Part shown: in pieces, positions 18,051 through 25,681 of the stretch
Numbering within the stretch: position 1 is the stretch's first letter
How the letters are laid out: each line of letters starts with the position of its first letter
Origin: Novosphingobium sediminicola
GTDB lineage: Bacteria; Pseudomonadota; Alphaproteobacteria; Sphingomonadales; Sphingomonadaceae
Assembly (NCBI RefSeq): GCF_014196525.1
Contig: NZ_JACIDX010000026.1
Location: forward strand, 1-51,612
Direction of reading: 5' to 3'
Length of the DNA: 51,612 bases
Made by a program: the position numbers and the translations under genes
Notes under the pieces: model-generated
Database searches by the model: none
What the model was told of the DNA's origin: nothing
The model's input: the letters and a program-made list of their open reading frames with translations, nothing else

Positions 18051-18800
18051 TTATACGCCCCCTGCCATGGCAAGAGCATCCGCCCCCGCCGGAAAGCGAA
18101 GCTGACCTGTCCGGTCCTGCACCGCGTCCCACACCGCCTGGGCAACATCGCTCTCGCGCGTGGTCAGGGCGGGCGCGGCAAAGGCTTCCATAATGGGGCG
18201 GGCAAAGTCGGCATACTCGCCCGGCAGCAGATCGCTTACCGGCACGATGGCATTGGCCCCGAACCGCGTGGTCGGCGCATAGCCCGGCTCGACCAGCTTC
18301 GCGTCAATGCCGAAATGGCCCAGTTCATGTGCCAGCGAGCCGGTAAAGCCCTCGATGGCCTGCTTGGTCGCGGTATAGGCGGCGGCCAGCGGAAAGGCCC
18401 CCAAAGTGACGCTTGAGGTGACATTGACGATGCAGCCCGAGCGACGCTCCCGCATCCGGGGGATGAAGGCCTGACACATCGCCATCACGCCGATTGTGTT
18501 GGTCTCGATCAATTGCCGGATCAGGCTCATCGGCATGGCCTCGAAAGCGCCCACCCCGCCCACTCCCGCGTTATTGACCAGCACATCGATTGGCCCTGCC
18601 GCCTCCGCCAGAGCCTCGATGCTTTCCTGCGAGGTGACATCCAGCGGAAGGATGCGCAGCCGATCAGAAGCGCCGCCAAACACCGCCGGGTCGGGCTTGC
18701 GCATGGTCGCCACCACATTCCAGTCCTTGACGAGGAAATGCTCCGCCGTTGCCTTACCATAGCCGGAGGATGTGCCGGTGATGAGGATCGTCCTGGTCAT
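18051..18800 (-). CDS. Short-chain dehydrogenase/reductase
   Basis: NAD(P)-dependent oxidoreductase of the classical SDR type, about 249 aa. The cofactor motif is TGTSSGYG near the N-terminus, followed by NNAG (VLVNNAGVGG). The catalytic Ser-Tyr-Lys are in TSSVTLGAFPLAAAYTATK. ATG 18800 has AAGGAGA 7 nt upstream; an ORF start further out lacks this. It is divergent from an AraC gene, separated by 96 bp, so it is probably the target of that regulator. Substrate unknown. Confidence 0.92.
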   Translation of the reverse strand: MTRTILITGTSSGYGKATAEHFLVKDWNVVATMRKPDPAVFGGASDRLRILPLDVTSQESIEALAEAAGPIDVLVNNAGVGGVGAFEAMPMSLIRQLIETNTIGVMAMCQAFIPRMRERRSGCIVNVTSSVTLGAFPLAAAYTATKQAIEGFTGSLAHELGHFGIDAKLVEPGYAPTTRFGANAIVPVSDLLPGEYADFARPIMEAFAAPALTTRESDVAQAVWDAVQDRTGQLRFPAGADALAMAGGV

Positions 18801-18863
18801 TGCCTGTCTCCTTAATGTCGATAGGGGGAGAGATAGACGCTGAATCCAAGACAATATATAATC

Positions 18864-18879
18864 ATAGATCCATATCTAT
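18864..18879. promoter_or_regulatory. Palindrome in the SDR/AraC divergent promoter region
   Basis: ATAGAT-CCAT-ATCTAT is a perfect 6-4-6 inverted repeat within an AT-rich stretch between the two divergent genes, 18 bp before the AraC start. It is a candidate regulator site or part of overlapping promoters. AraC proteins more often bind direct repeats, so the link is uncertain. Confidence 0.4.
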
Positions 18880-18896
18880 TTACGGATCGTCCAGAC

Positions 18897-19802
18897 ATGG
18901 ATCCCCTGAGCGATATCATCGCCCTGCTGCGCCCCCATGCGGCCCTGTCGAAACCGATCACGGCGCGGGGCCGTTGGGGTGTGCGCTATCAGGCGCATGA
19001 TGCCCCGGGCTTCACGCTTATCCTCGCCGGGCAGGCATGGGTGACCTTCGAAGGATCGGCGCCGCTGCAAATGGCACAGGGAGATTTCCTGCTGATGCCG
19101 ACAACGCCCGCCTTTGCTCTGGGCAGCGAGCCGGGACTGGCCGGTCCTTTGCTGGAGCCGAGCAAAGAGGCGGTCCGGCATGGGGAACAGGACGGCGAGC
19201 CCGAATTTGCGGCTTTGGGCGGCAGTTTTTCTTTTGAACGGGCCAACGCCCCTCTCCTGCTCGCGCTGCTGCCCGGCCTGATCCACATTCCCGCTGCGCA
19301 GGGCATGACAGACCGCATGGGCCGGACGATCCACCTGCTGGCCGAAGAATGCACATCCAGTCATCCGGGCAAGGATCTGATCGTTCAGCGCATGCTCGAA
19401 GTGCTGCTGGTCGAAGCCCTTCGGTGGCAGGGCGTGGGGCATGATGCCGCCTCGGCAGGCTTGCTCGCCGGGCTGCGCGATCCGGCGCTGGCCCGGGCGC
19501 TGCATGCGGTGCATGCCGATATCCGCGCCCGTTGGACCGTTGCGCAGCTCGCAAAGATCGCCGGCATGTCACGTTCGGCCTTTTCCGCGCGGTTCAGCCT
19601 GATCGTTGGCCGCGCTCCCATGGAATATCTTACCAGCTGGCGCCTGGCGGTTGCCAAGGATGCGCTAGCGCGCGGCGGCGAGTCGCTGGACCGCATCGCC
19701 GACGACATCGGTTATGAATCAGCCAGCGCCTTCAGCACCGCCTTTCGTAAACACAACGGCACCCCGCCGGGCAGCTTTGCCAGAATGATGAGGGACGCTT
19801 AA
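18897..19802 (+). CDS. AraC-family regulator with cupin sensor domain
   Basis: 301 aa. The N-terminal half has the cupin_6 layout (GFTLILAGQAWVTFEG, MAQGDFLLMPTTPAFAL) seen in the subgroup that often controls SDR or AKR genes; the C-terminal half is a double HTH (VAQLAKIAGMSRSAFSARF and LDRIADDIGYESASAFSTAFR, then GTPPGSF). It is divergently transcribed from an SDR gene and is its probable regulator. The start ATG 18897 lies shortly after the 18864-18879 palindrome. Confidence 0.9.
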   Translation: MDPLSDIIALLRPHAALSKPITARGRWGVRYQAHDAPGFTLILAGQAWVTFEGSAPLQMAQGDFLLMPTTPAFALGSEPGLAGPLLEPSKEAVRHGEQDGEPEFAALGGSFSFERANAPLLLALLPGLIHIPAAQGMTDRMGRTIHLLAEECTSSHPGKDLIVQRMLEVLLVEALRWQGVGHDAASAGLLAGLRDPALARALHAVHADIRARWTVAQLAKIAGMSRSAFSARFSLIVGRAPMEYLTSWRLAVAKDALARGGESLDRIADDIGYESASAFSTAFRKHNGTPPGSFARMMRDA

Positions 19803-19969
19803 TTCGCCCTCATTCCTGACATTCAGTGGGCCCAAACTGACCGTCCAAAGCAGGCGTAGGTTCAGGTTGCGTCGGCAAAGGCTGAACGACATCAACGCTG
19901 GGCAGCCCACCATCCGATTTCGGCCAGCCGAATAGCGACAGATACCCTGCAAATTGCAGCCAATTCAAC

Positions 19970-20707
19970 CTAACTTGCTGGCCCAAAACGGACTTCCACC
20001 TCAAAGTGCAGCGCTTCAGATGTGCTGGCATCGGGCGGGACGGGAAACGGCGACGCTCGGTGAAGTGCCTGTATGGCGGCACGATCCAGCATCGTTAATC
20101 CACTGGGGCTGATAACCGACGACCTAGTCAGATGCCCGCTTACATCCAGATCAAAACTCAATGTCACGCGGCCCTCCATGGAGACGGCGGCCGGGCGACA
20201 AGCCATGATACGCAACCATATCCGATGCGCATAGTTCGCCTGTCGCGCCGACTGGTCGAGCTTTTCTGCTAAAGGGATGCGCGGCAATGCATCCGGCTGA
20301 ATCTCGGAGGCATGCGCTACCGGAAGCGTAGCAGATGGCAGCAGTCTTGCTGAAAGGTCAGACGGGGCGGGCTGCCTGGAAGGAGCCATAGCTCTCCCCA
20401 AGTCTTCGAAAAGCGATTTCGCCTGCGTCGTCATGGCGCGCCGCCTTACAGCGGCTAATGGTTTGGCCTCTGGCTGTGCTGGAGTTGACGACGTGTGCAA
20501 GGAAAACGTAGCCGGACGAGGCGCAGGGCCGCGTGCGGATCTGGTTCCGTTTGCGGTCCATGCCAGCGCTACACACAACAACGCGCCATGCGCCAGCAGA
20601 CTCGCCGCCGCACCGGCCATCCGTTGACGGCAGGAAGATCCGGCCGCCGCAAAGCGACCGGATCCTCCTTTCCCACAATGCTCAGAAACGACGGGAAAGG
20701 CCGACAT
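19970..20707 (-). CDS. TonB-type energy transducer dedicated to the adjacent receptor
   Basis: About 245 aa from ATG 20707, which lies within the last codons of the receptor gene; ATG 20620 is the alternative and would begin just before the single N-terminal helix (AGAAASLLAHGALLCVALAW). The middle is a Pro/Ala-rich periplasmic linker. The C-terminal TonB fold is recognisable in the MEGRVTLSFDLDVSGHLTRS and LDRAAIQALHRASPFPVPPD segments. The overlap with the TBDR gene points to a dedicated TonB that energises that receptor. ExbB/ExbD are not encoded here. Confidence 0.8.
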   Translation of the reverse strand: MSAFPVVSEHCGKGGSGRFAAAGSSCRQRMAGAAASLLAHGALLCVALAWTANGTRSARGPAPRPATFSLHTSSTPAQPEAKPLAAVRRRAMTTQAKSLFEDLGRAMAPSRQPAPSDLSARLLPSATLPVAHASEIQPDALPRIPLAEKLDQSARQANYAHRIWLRIMACRPAAVSMEGRVTLSFDLDVSGHLTRSSVISPSGLTMLDRAAIQALHRASPFPVPPDASTSEALHFEVEVRFGPAS

Positions 20708-22799
20708 TGACCGACCGCCCACGCCCCGCCACCGGGCGCAGCACAGTGCCGCCGCTGACGCTGTAATCACCCAGCGCCATCCCGCCCAGCGGCAGGAAAT
20801 AGCCCTTGTCCAGCAGGTTCTCGACATCGAGACTGACGCTCCAGAATTTCCATTGATAGGCCGTGCGCAGGTTCACCAAAACAAAAGCTGCCGTGGTCGA
20901 CTCCTTGCGGGCCGGATCGACACGGGTCTTGCTATCGACCCAGTTGACTTCGACCGCGCTGCTCAAGGCTCCCATCTGATGTTGCAGGCTCGCCTTGATG
21001 TTGAGCGGCATCTGCCGATAGAGCGGTGCATGATCGGTCAGGTTCTGGCCATGCACCCATGATAGCGCGCCGCTCAGACGTGTCTGCCCCCACCTTCCGC
21101 CGTTCCATACGGTCGCCGCACCTGACACATCCAGACCGTAGAATTTTGCCTCCTCGTTTGTGAACTGCAACTGGTTGAAGTTGCCCAGCGGCCCGACATA
21201 ACGCGCGTCGATATAGTCGTTCACATGAGTGTAATAGGGCGCCATTTTGACGAACCAACCCGGCTTGCCTCCGCCCGAAACGGTGAGCGAGGCGCTGATC
21301 GTGTCGGCGCGTTCAGGGCGCAGGTTCAGATTGCCGAAATAGCCGTTGCCATCGCCATACCAGCCGATCATCTGGCTCGACATGGCGCCCTGGCCCCATG
21401 TGTAGAGCTCATAAAGGTTAGGTGCACGGGTCTTGTGGGCATAGCCAAGATCAATGGCCACGCCCGATACCGGCATATAGCGTCCGATCAGCGATGCGCT
21501 CCAGTTGTTGAAATGACGCTTATGGTCTGCCGCGTTGAAGGCGCGGGCCGCGGCCGCATCGGCCATGCTCATCATGCCGGTGGAATAAGGGGTCACATTG
21601 CCCGTATCCATATTCACCCGGTCATAACGCCCGCCCGCTGTCAGGACAAAGCGTTCGCCCCAGCGCTTCTCGGCCTCGGCGTAAGCAGCGACTCTTTCGC
21701 GCTGGCCGTTGTTGACGTTGAGATAGGTATCAGGCCCCATCATCATACTGCCCGCTACCGGCGGCCACCAGTCGTCCAGTCGCTGGTTGCGATACTCGCT
21801 GCCCAGACGCAGGTTGGTGCCCGCCGCCAGCGGAAGATCGAGCGCCAGCGTATAGCCGCCCGAACGCACGCGCGTGTTCATCGGCATGCCGCCATCGGCC
21901 ACGCCGCCCTTGTCGGCCAGAAAGTTCATTTCGTGATCGGTGGCGCGATAATCGGCCTTGAGGTCCACCGTACCCCAGTTGAAAGTGCCCAGATAATGAC
22001 CATTGAGGAACCAGGAGTTGTTCCCGGTCATATCCATGAACTGATTGGGAAAACCTTCATGGGCGGAATGGTGATAACCGCCCGCCAGTTCGACAAGGCC
22101 GATATCCCCCTGCCAGGCCAGCGCCAACTTGTGGTCGGTCTTGGCATATTGGGTGGAATGCACAGTGCCCAGATCGCCCCCGGCGCTGTAATTGCCTGCC
22201 TTGGTATAGCTGCCCGTATAGGTGGCTGACAGACGCGACACTGCCACTGTCAGCGACAGACCGGTCCCGAAACCACCATCATTGCTGCGATAATGGCCCT
22301 GCGCCTCGCCGGTGATCAGCAGCGTGCCGTCTTTTGAAAAACGCGGCGGCACGCTTTTTACCGAGATCACCCCGCCAATGGCATCCCCGCCGGCGCTGAC
22401 CGGCGACACGCCGGTAATGACGTTGATGCTGCCCACCGTCTGCGGATCGGTATAGCTGAGCGGCGTATTCATATCGTTGGGGCAGGCTATATCGATGGGG
22501 TGACCATCAACCAGAACCGTCAGGCGCTGTTCGGTCAGGCCGCGGATGGCGGGCATGGTCGAAAAGCCGCCGCCAGTATTGCCCGCTACGCCCGGCACGC
22601 TGGTCAGGATCGTCGCCGTGTCGCTGGTCGAAGGCGCCATACGGCGCAAATTGTCACGGATAATGGTCGTAGCGGCGGCGCCGGTGGAAGCCGCATCGGT
22701 ATCGACATCGACAGAAGGCAGAACAGTGACCGCCTGTTGGGCCATAACGGGCGTGGACACACCGGCGATCAGCGCCAGCGCGAGAGTGGAAATTTTCAT
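20682..22799 (-). CDS. TonB-dependent receptor, probable copper receptor (OprC/NosA-like)
   Basis: About 705 aa from ATG 22799, with signal peptide ending PVMAQ, plug domain (IRGLTEQRLTVLVDGHPI) and barrel ending NVGLSRRF. Early in the plug it carries IACPNDMNTPLSYTDP, a CxxxM pattern in the position of the methionine/cysteine copper site described for Pseudomonas OprC. Further Met/His-rich loops (HHSAHEGFPNQFMDM, SMMMGP, MMSMADA) fit a copper ligand. It lies between a DUF2946 gene and tonB on one strand. The copper assignment is inferred from these motifs and neighbours. Confidence 0.85.
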   Translation of the reverse strand: MKISTLALALIAGVSTPVMAQQAVTVLPSVDVDTDAASTGAAATTIIRDNLRRMAPSTSDTATILTSVPGVAGNTGGGFSTMPAIRGLTEQRLTVLVDGHPIDIACPNDMNTPLSYTDPQTVGSINVITGVSPVSAGGDAIGGVISVKSVPPRFSKDGTLLITGEAQGHYRSNDGGFGTGLSLTVAVSRLSATYTGSYTKAGNYSAGGDLGTVHSTQYAKTDHKLALAWQGDIGLVELAGGYHHSAHEGFPNQFMDMTGNNSWFLNGHYLGTFNWGTVDLKADYRATDHEMNFLADKGGVADGGMPMNTRVRSGGYTLALDLPLAAGTNLRLGSEYRNQRLDDWWPPVAGSMMMGPDTYLNVNNGQRERVAAYAEAEKRWGERFVLTAGGRYDRVNMDTGNVTPYSTGMMSMADAAAARAFNAADHKRHFNNWSASLIGRYMPVSGVAIDLGYAHKTRAPNLYELYTWGQGAMSSQMIGWYGDGNGYFGNLNLRPERADTISASLTVSGGGKPGWFVKMAPYYTHVNDYIDARYVGPLGNFNQLQFTNEEAKFYGLDVSGAATVWNGGRWGQTRLSGALSWVHGQNLTDHAPLYRQMPLNIKASLQHQMGALSSAVEVNWVDSKTRVDPARKESTTAAFVLVNLRTAYQWKFWSVSLDVENLLDKGYFLPLGGMALGDYSVSGGTVLRPVAGRGRSVNVGLSRRF

Positions 22800-22898
22800 G
22801 GATAGCCTGTTTACCTGGCGCGAACGCACAATCAGCGCGGCCGCGCGTTCAATCGCATCGCCGTGGAGCAACTCCATGCGATGTTGGTTTGCGAAAAA

Positions 22899-23303
22899 TC
22901 AGGAGAAGACAGGTGGCGCGCGCAAAGGTGGGCGCAGGCGCGTGGGCCGCTGGGCGGGAACAGGTGTGACATGCGAAAGCGCCAGCGCCATGACGAAAAG
23001 CAAAGCTTCGACCAGCAAGGGCACATCGGCCCCGCCCAGCAAGGGCATGGCATGCGAGGCAAAGGCGCAGGTCGTGTGGCGATCCCGCCCGTCAGAATGG
23101 TCGGGTTGGCGATCGGGTACAACAATCTGCCTGATATGGGCCAAGCCGCTGGCATCAGCACAGATTTGGACCGTCAGTATGTGGCTAGAGGCAACCGGCA
23201 TGAAGCCTTGCGGCAGCAGCGCGCGAACGGCGAGCGCAAGCAAAACCAGCCCTATGGCCAGCCAATGCCTGTCAAAACACCACTTGCGCATCAAATGCAT
23301 CAT
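22899..23303 (-). CDS. DUF2946-family protein
   Basis: 134 aa, with one N-terminal membrane segment (WLAIGLVLLALAVRALL) directly followed by the family hallmark LPQGFMP, a Cys-containing strand (ILTVQICADASG), a Cys/His patch (RDRHTTCAFASHAMPL) and a second hydrophobic stretch (VEALLFVMALALS). DUF2946 proteins are small exported or membrane proteins often found beside copper-related TBDR genes; their biochemical role is not known to me. First gene of the DUF2946-TBDR-tonB set, 99 bp before the receptor. Confidence 0.75.
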   Translation of the reverse strand: MMHLMRKWCFDRHWLAIGLVLLALAVRALLPQGFMPVASSHILTVQICADASGLAHIRQIVVPDRQPDHSDGRDRHTTCAFASHAMPLLGGADVPLLVEALLFVMALALSHVTPVPAQRPTRLRPPLRAPPVFS

Positions 23304-23715
23304 TCAGCCCAGCTATCAGGGCATTACGAGCAGAGCAATCGGACAAAATGTACCGCCCCTTAGGTCAGAAGAAGGGCGGAGGGCGTGCAGATTTACCCAG
23401 TTCACCAACAACCGACCGGGTGGGGACATCGTTTACTGAATGCGACCGTCGTTACCGTGTTTGGAAAGACCAATTTTATGGTCATACTGATAGCCAGCTC
23501 TCCCAGGACGTCAGGCTTCGCTGTCTGCCCCCTTACTCTCCCCCGACAATGGTCGGTTTTGCCTTACTGACGCGAATGTAAAACCGGGCATGATACCTAT
23601 TTACGACCTATGACCGCACCAGCGATGACGCCGCCAGAACCATTGGTGATATTGAAACTTGCACCGGCTTCAACAGCTCCTGGTCCGAAAAAGAGAGATG
23701 GCTCGGCAAATTCGG
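23304..23715. other. Intergenic scar upstream of the IS3 remnant
   Basis: About 410 bp with no supported gene. The right part, read leftwards (about 23715 to 23597), has an open frame with the Gly-rich end FGPGAVEAGASFNITNGSG and a stop after VIGRK. It looks like the tail of a broken gene but has no start. The promoter of the DUF2946 gene should lie near 23310-23350. Confidence 0.35.
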
Positions 23716-23778
23716 ACAGCGGTCTAAGTGGATTTTCTGCCTGAAGGGGGCCATGGTGGCCGCCAGACAGGAGCAGAG

Positions 23779-24093
23779 ATGAGCAGACGACCCCGCCGTA
23801 ATCACAGCCCAGCGTTCAAGGCGAAAGTGGCGTTGGCAGCAGTGAAGGGCGAGAAGACGCTGGCGGAGCTGGCGCAGCAGTTTGACGTTCACGCGAATCA
23901 GATCACGACTTGGCGCACGCAGTTGCTGGAAGGCGCAGCCGGTGTGTTTGGTGGCGAGAGTGCCGCAGAGAACGCCGAACCTGCCGTCGATGTCAAAACG
24001 CTGCACGCCAAGATCGGCGCACTGACGCTGGCGAATGATTTTTTAGCAGGCGCGCTCGGGAAAGCAGGTCTGTTGCCGAGCGTAAAGCGATGA
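23779..24093 (+). CDS. IS3-family transposase OrfA
   Basis: 104 aa DNA-binding subunit of an IS3 transposase. The N-terminal HTH is typical: HSPAFKAKVALAAVKGEKTL then AELAQQFDVHANQITTWR, followed by a C-terminal leucine-rich coiled part (KTLHAKIGALTLANDFLAGAL). The start ATG 23779 has AGGAGCAGAG upstream. Its stop overlaps the orfB start (ATGA). Confidence 0.88.
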   Translation: MSRRPRRNHSPAFKAKVALAAVKGEKTLAELAQQFDVHANQITTWRTQLLEGAAGVFGGESAAENAEPAVDVKTLHAKIGALTLANDFLAGALGKAGLLPSVKR

Positions 24094-24599
24094 TCGACCG
24101 GTCGCACAGCCTGCCGGTTTTGCGTCAGGCCCGGGAACTGGGGATCAGCCGCAGCAGCGTGTATTATCTGCCCGCGCCGGTGTCGGGCGCCGACCTTGGC
24201 ATCATGCGACGCATGGACGAATTGCATCTGGAGTATCCCTTTGCGGGCAGTCGCATGCTGCGCGACCTGCTGCGCCAGGAGGGCATCGAGATCGGGCGTT
24301 GCCATGTCGCGACCTTGATGAAGAAGATGGCGATAGAGGCGATCTACCGCCGTCCCAACACGTCGAAACCGACACCGGGGCACAAGATCTACCCGTATTT
24401 GCTGCGTAAATTGCCGATCACGCGGCCGAACCAAGTCTGGGTAACCGACATCAGCTACGTCCCCATGGCTAAGGGTTTTGTCTATCTGGTGGCCATCGTG
24501 GACTGGTTCAGCCGCAAGGTTCTGAGCCACCGGGTATCGATCTCGATGGAGGCTGATTTTTGCGTCGAGGCGCTGGAGGAAGCACTGGATGCGTTGTAA
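24090..24599 (+). pseudogene. IS3-family transposase OrfB, 3' truncated
   Basis: 169 residues of a DDE integrase-type transposase that normally has about 270-290. Present are the HTH_21 region (YPFAGSRMLRDLLRQEGIEI), the first catalytic Asp (VWVTDISYVPMAKG) and the second-strand VAIVDWFSRKVLS segment. The DQG...E region with the second Asp and Glu is missing because the frame ends soon after ALEEALDAL at a sequence junction near 24595. The element cannot move by itself. Confidence 0.88.
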
Positions 24600-24997
24600 G
24601 GAGATTCCGCAATACGTTAGCGGAACGCTCCGCGCAGAAAGCGACCCATTCTCGGCGGCGGACATTCGGGAAGCCGAGCGCGATTCCCGATAGAGCACCA
24701 ATGGAAAGCAGGCCGACCAGCAAGCTGCGGCGATTAGAGGCGTGTTGCTGCCCACCATCTGTCAGACCGGCGAATGGCCCGTTCCGGCGTATGCCGATAT
24801 TCCTTTCGCCACATTAGACGACTTATGGTCGAAAGTGGGCTTTCGTTCATCTGGCACTCAAGAGTTTAATCCTTCAGCAAAGCAGGCGCGGTTCAGACCG
24901 ATCTTGATAGCAGCCTGTTGGCATGCCTCCATTCATGAACGGTCATGCGATCGACATTACCGTGGTTTGCCGACAGAAACCTGCTAGTCGCGTCGAC
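24600..24997. other. Region after the IS3 truncation, no gene supported
   Basis: About 400 bp of lower coding quality. On the minus strand, from about 24745 to the IS junction, an open frame reads SNRRSLLVGLLSIGALSG followed by IALGFPN, which looks like a twin-Arg or membrane-anchor N-terminus that was cut by the IS, but I find no clear start codon. On the plus strand an 81-codon frame (24742-24987) has no recognisable motif. Confidence 0.35.
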
Positions 24998-25318
24998 ATG
25001 TCAAACACTCACAGGCTTGCCGGTACCGTCGACGTTGACGGGCTTCACTATGATTGGGAACTTCGACGCGAGCCGCAATGGAGCGAGTTTGAAGGCTGGA
25101 AGGGCATGGCGGTTGCCTTGCTCCAGCAAGATGCCCAGCGCGGAGCCGTACTGGAATTCCCCCCGCCCAAGCGCTTGCTGAAAGGTTTGCCGCCGAGCCG
25201 CCTGCAAATTAGCGACGCCCTTGTATCCCGGGGAATTCGTGCGGCACTAATGGCTGGGTGGGAGCCGATGTCTCGAGGCAAGCCTATGGTGTTCGTCGTC
25301 GACGCGGACGGCAACTAA
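24998..25318 (+). CDS. Hypothetical protein, unrecognised
   Basis: 106 aa from ATG 24998; an in-frame ATG at 24923 is also possible but would add residues without character. The protein is soluble, with an N-terminal pattern of alternating strands (RLAGTVDVDGLHYDWELRRE) and a helix (WKGMAVALLQQDAQRG), and a C-terminal SRGKPMVFVVDADGN. The coding pattern is orderly enough to suggest a genuine small protein, but I cannot name its family. Confidence 0.55.
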   Translation: MSNTHRLAGTVDVDGLHYDWELRREPQWSEFEGWKGMAVALLQQDAQRGAVLEFPPPKRLLKGLPPSRLQISDALVSRGIRAALMAGWEPMSRGKPMVFVVDADGN

Positions 25319-25549
25319 TCGGCTTCTACCGTTTCTCTTTGGTCGGCGTGGCGGCCAAAGCGGGGCGTTCCCGCTTTCAGATCATTTTATCGGAACCCGC
25401 CCTACATTTTCAGCATCGAACGACCGGAAGCATCGTACAAAGAAATCGGCTTGGCTGGCAGCAGAGCTAGGGAACCGACAGGACCGGCTGCGATTTCATG
25501 TGGCGCGGTTTTCCATCGTTGCCATATTCCCCCGAACATCAAAGCCACC

Positions 25550-25591
25550 GCCACGCTCCCGGACAGGAAAAATCCTGCCCGGGAGCGTGGC
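25550..25591 (-). terminator. Strong hairpin downstream of the ZnuD-like receptor gene
   Basis: Arms of 19 nt (GCCACGCTCCCGGACAGGA and TCCTGCCCGGGAGCGTGGC) pair at 18 of 19 positions around a 4-nt loop. On the minus strand it lies about 90 nt past the TBDR stop. There is no long T run after it, so it may be a stabilising 3' structure or a bidirectional terminator. Confidence 0.5.
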
Positions 25592-25619
25592 GAAAACCCG
25601 CGAAGGGAGTATGGGAAGA

Positions 25620-25639
25620 TTTCCGGGCCGTCCCGGAAA
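25620..25639 (-). terminator. Short perfect hairpin after the ZnuD-like receptor stop
   Basis: TTTCCGGG-CCGT-CCCGGAAA, perfect 8-bp stem, 43 nt past the TBDR stop when read leftwards. It is followed there by a weak T-containing tail (TCTTCCC). Together with the larger hairpin at 25550-25591 it probably closes the receptor transcript. Confidence 0.5.
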
Positions 25640-25681
25640 CGCTCCAAATTCACTCGCCCCAGCGACGCGGCCTTACCATCA

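Larger units (their letters stand above)
23716..24599 (+). mobile_element. IS3-family insertion sequence, truncated at its right end
   Basis: Contains orfA and the first 60 percent of orfB of an IS3-type element in the usual overlapping order. The right part of orfB, including the last catalytic residue and the terminal repeat, is absent. I could not fix the left terminal repeat with confidence; the left limit is set near the drop in coding signal before orfA. Confidence 0.75.
25319..25681. other. Intergenic region with tandem hairpins
   Basis: About 360 bp between the hypothetical gene and the end of the ZnuD-like receptor gene, both pointing into it. It holds two strong inverted repeats, at 25620-25639 and 25550-25591. 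A minus-strand frame reaching 25402 with one hydrophobic stretch (GFFLSGSVAVALMFGG) exists, but it lacks a good start and is not called. Confidence 0.5.

Noticed and set aside
24742..24987. 81-codon plus-strand frame after the IS3 remnant
   Set aside because: No ribosome site or recognisable domain, Cys/His/Arg-rich end, and location in a scar region.
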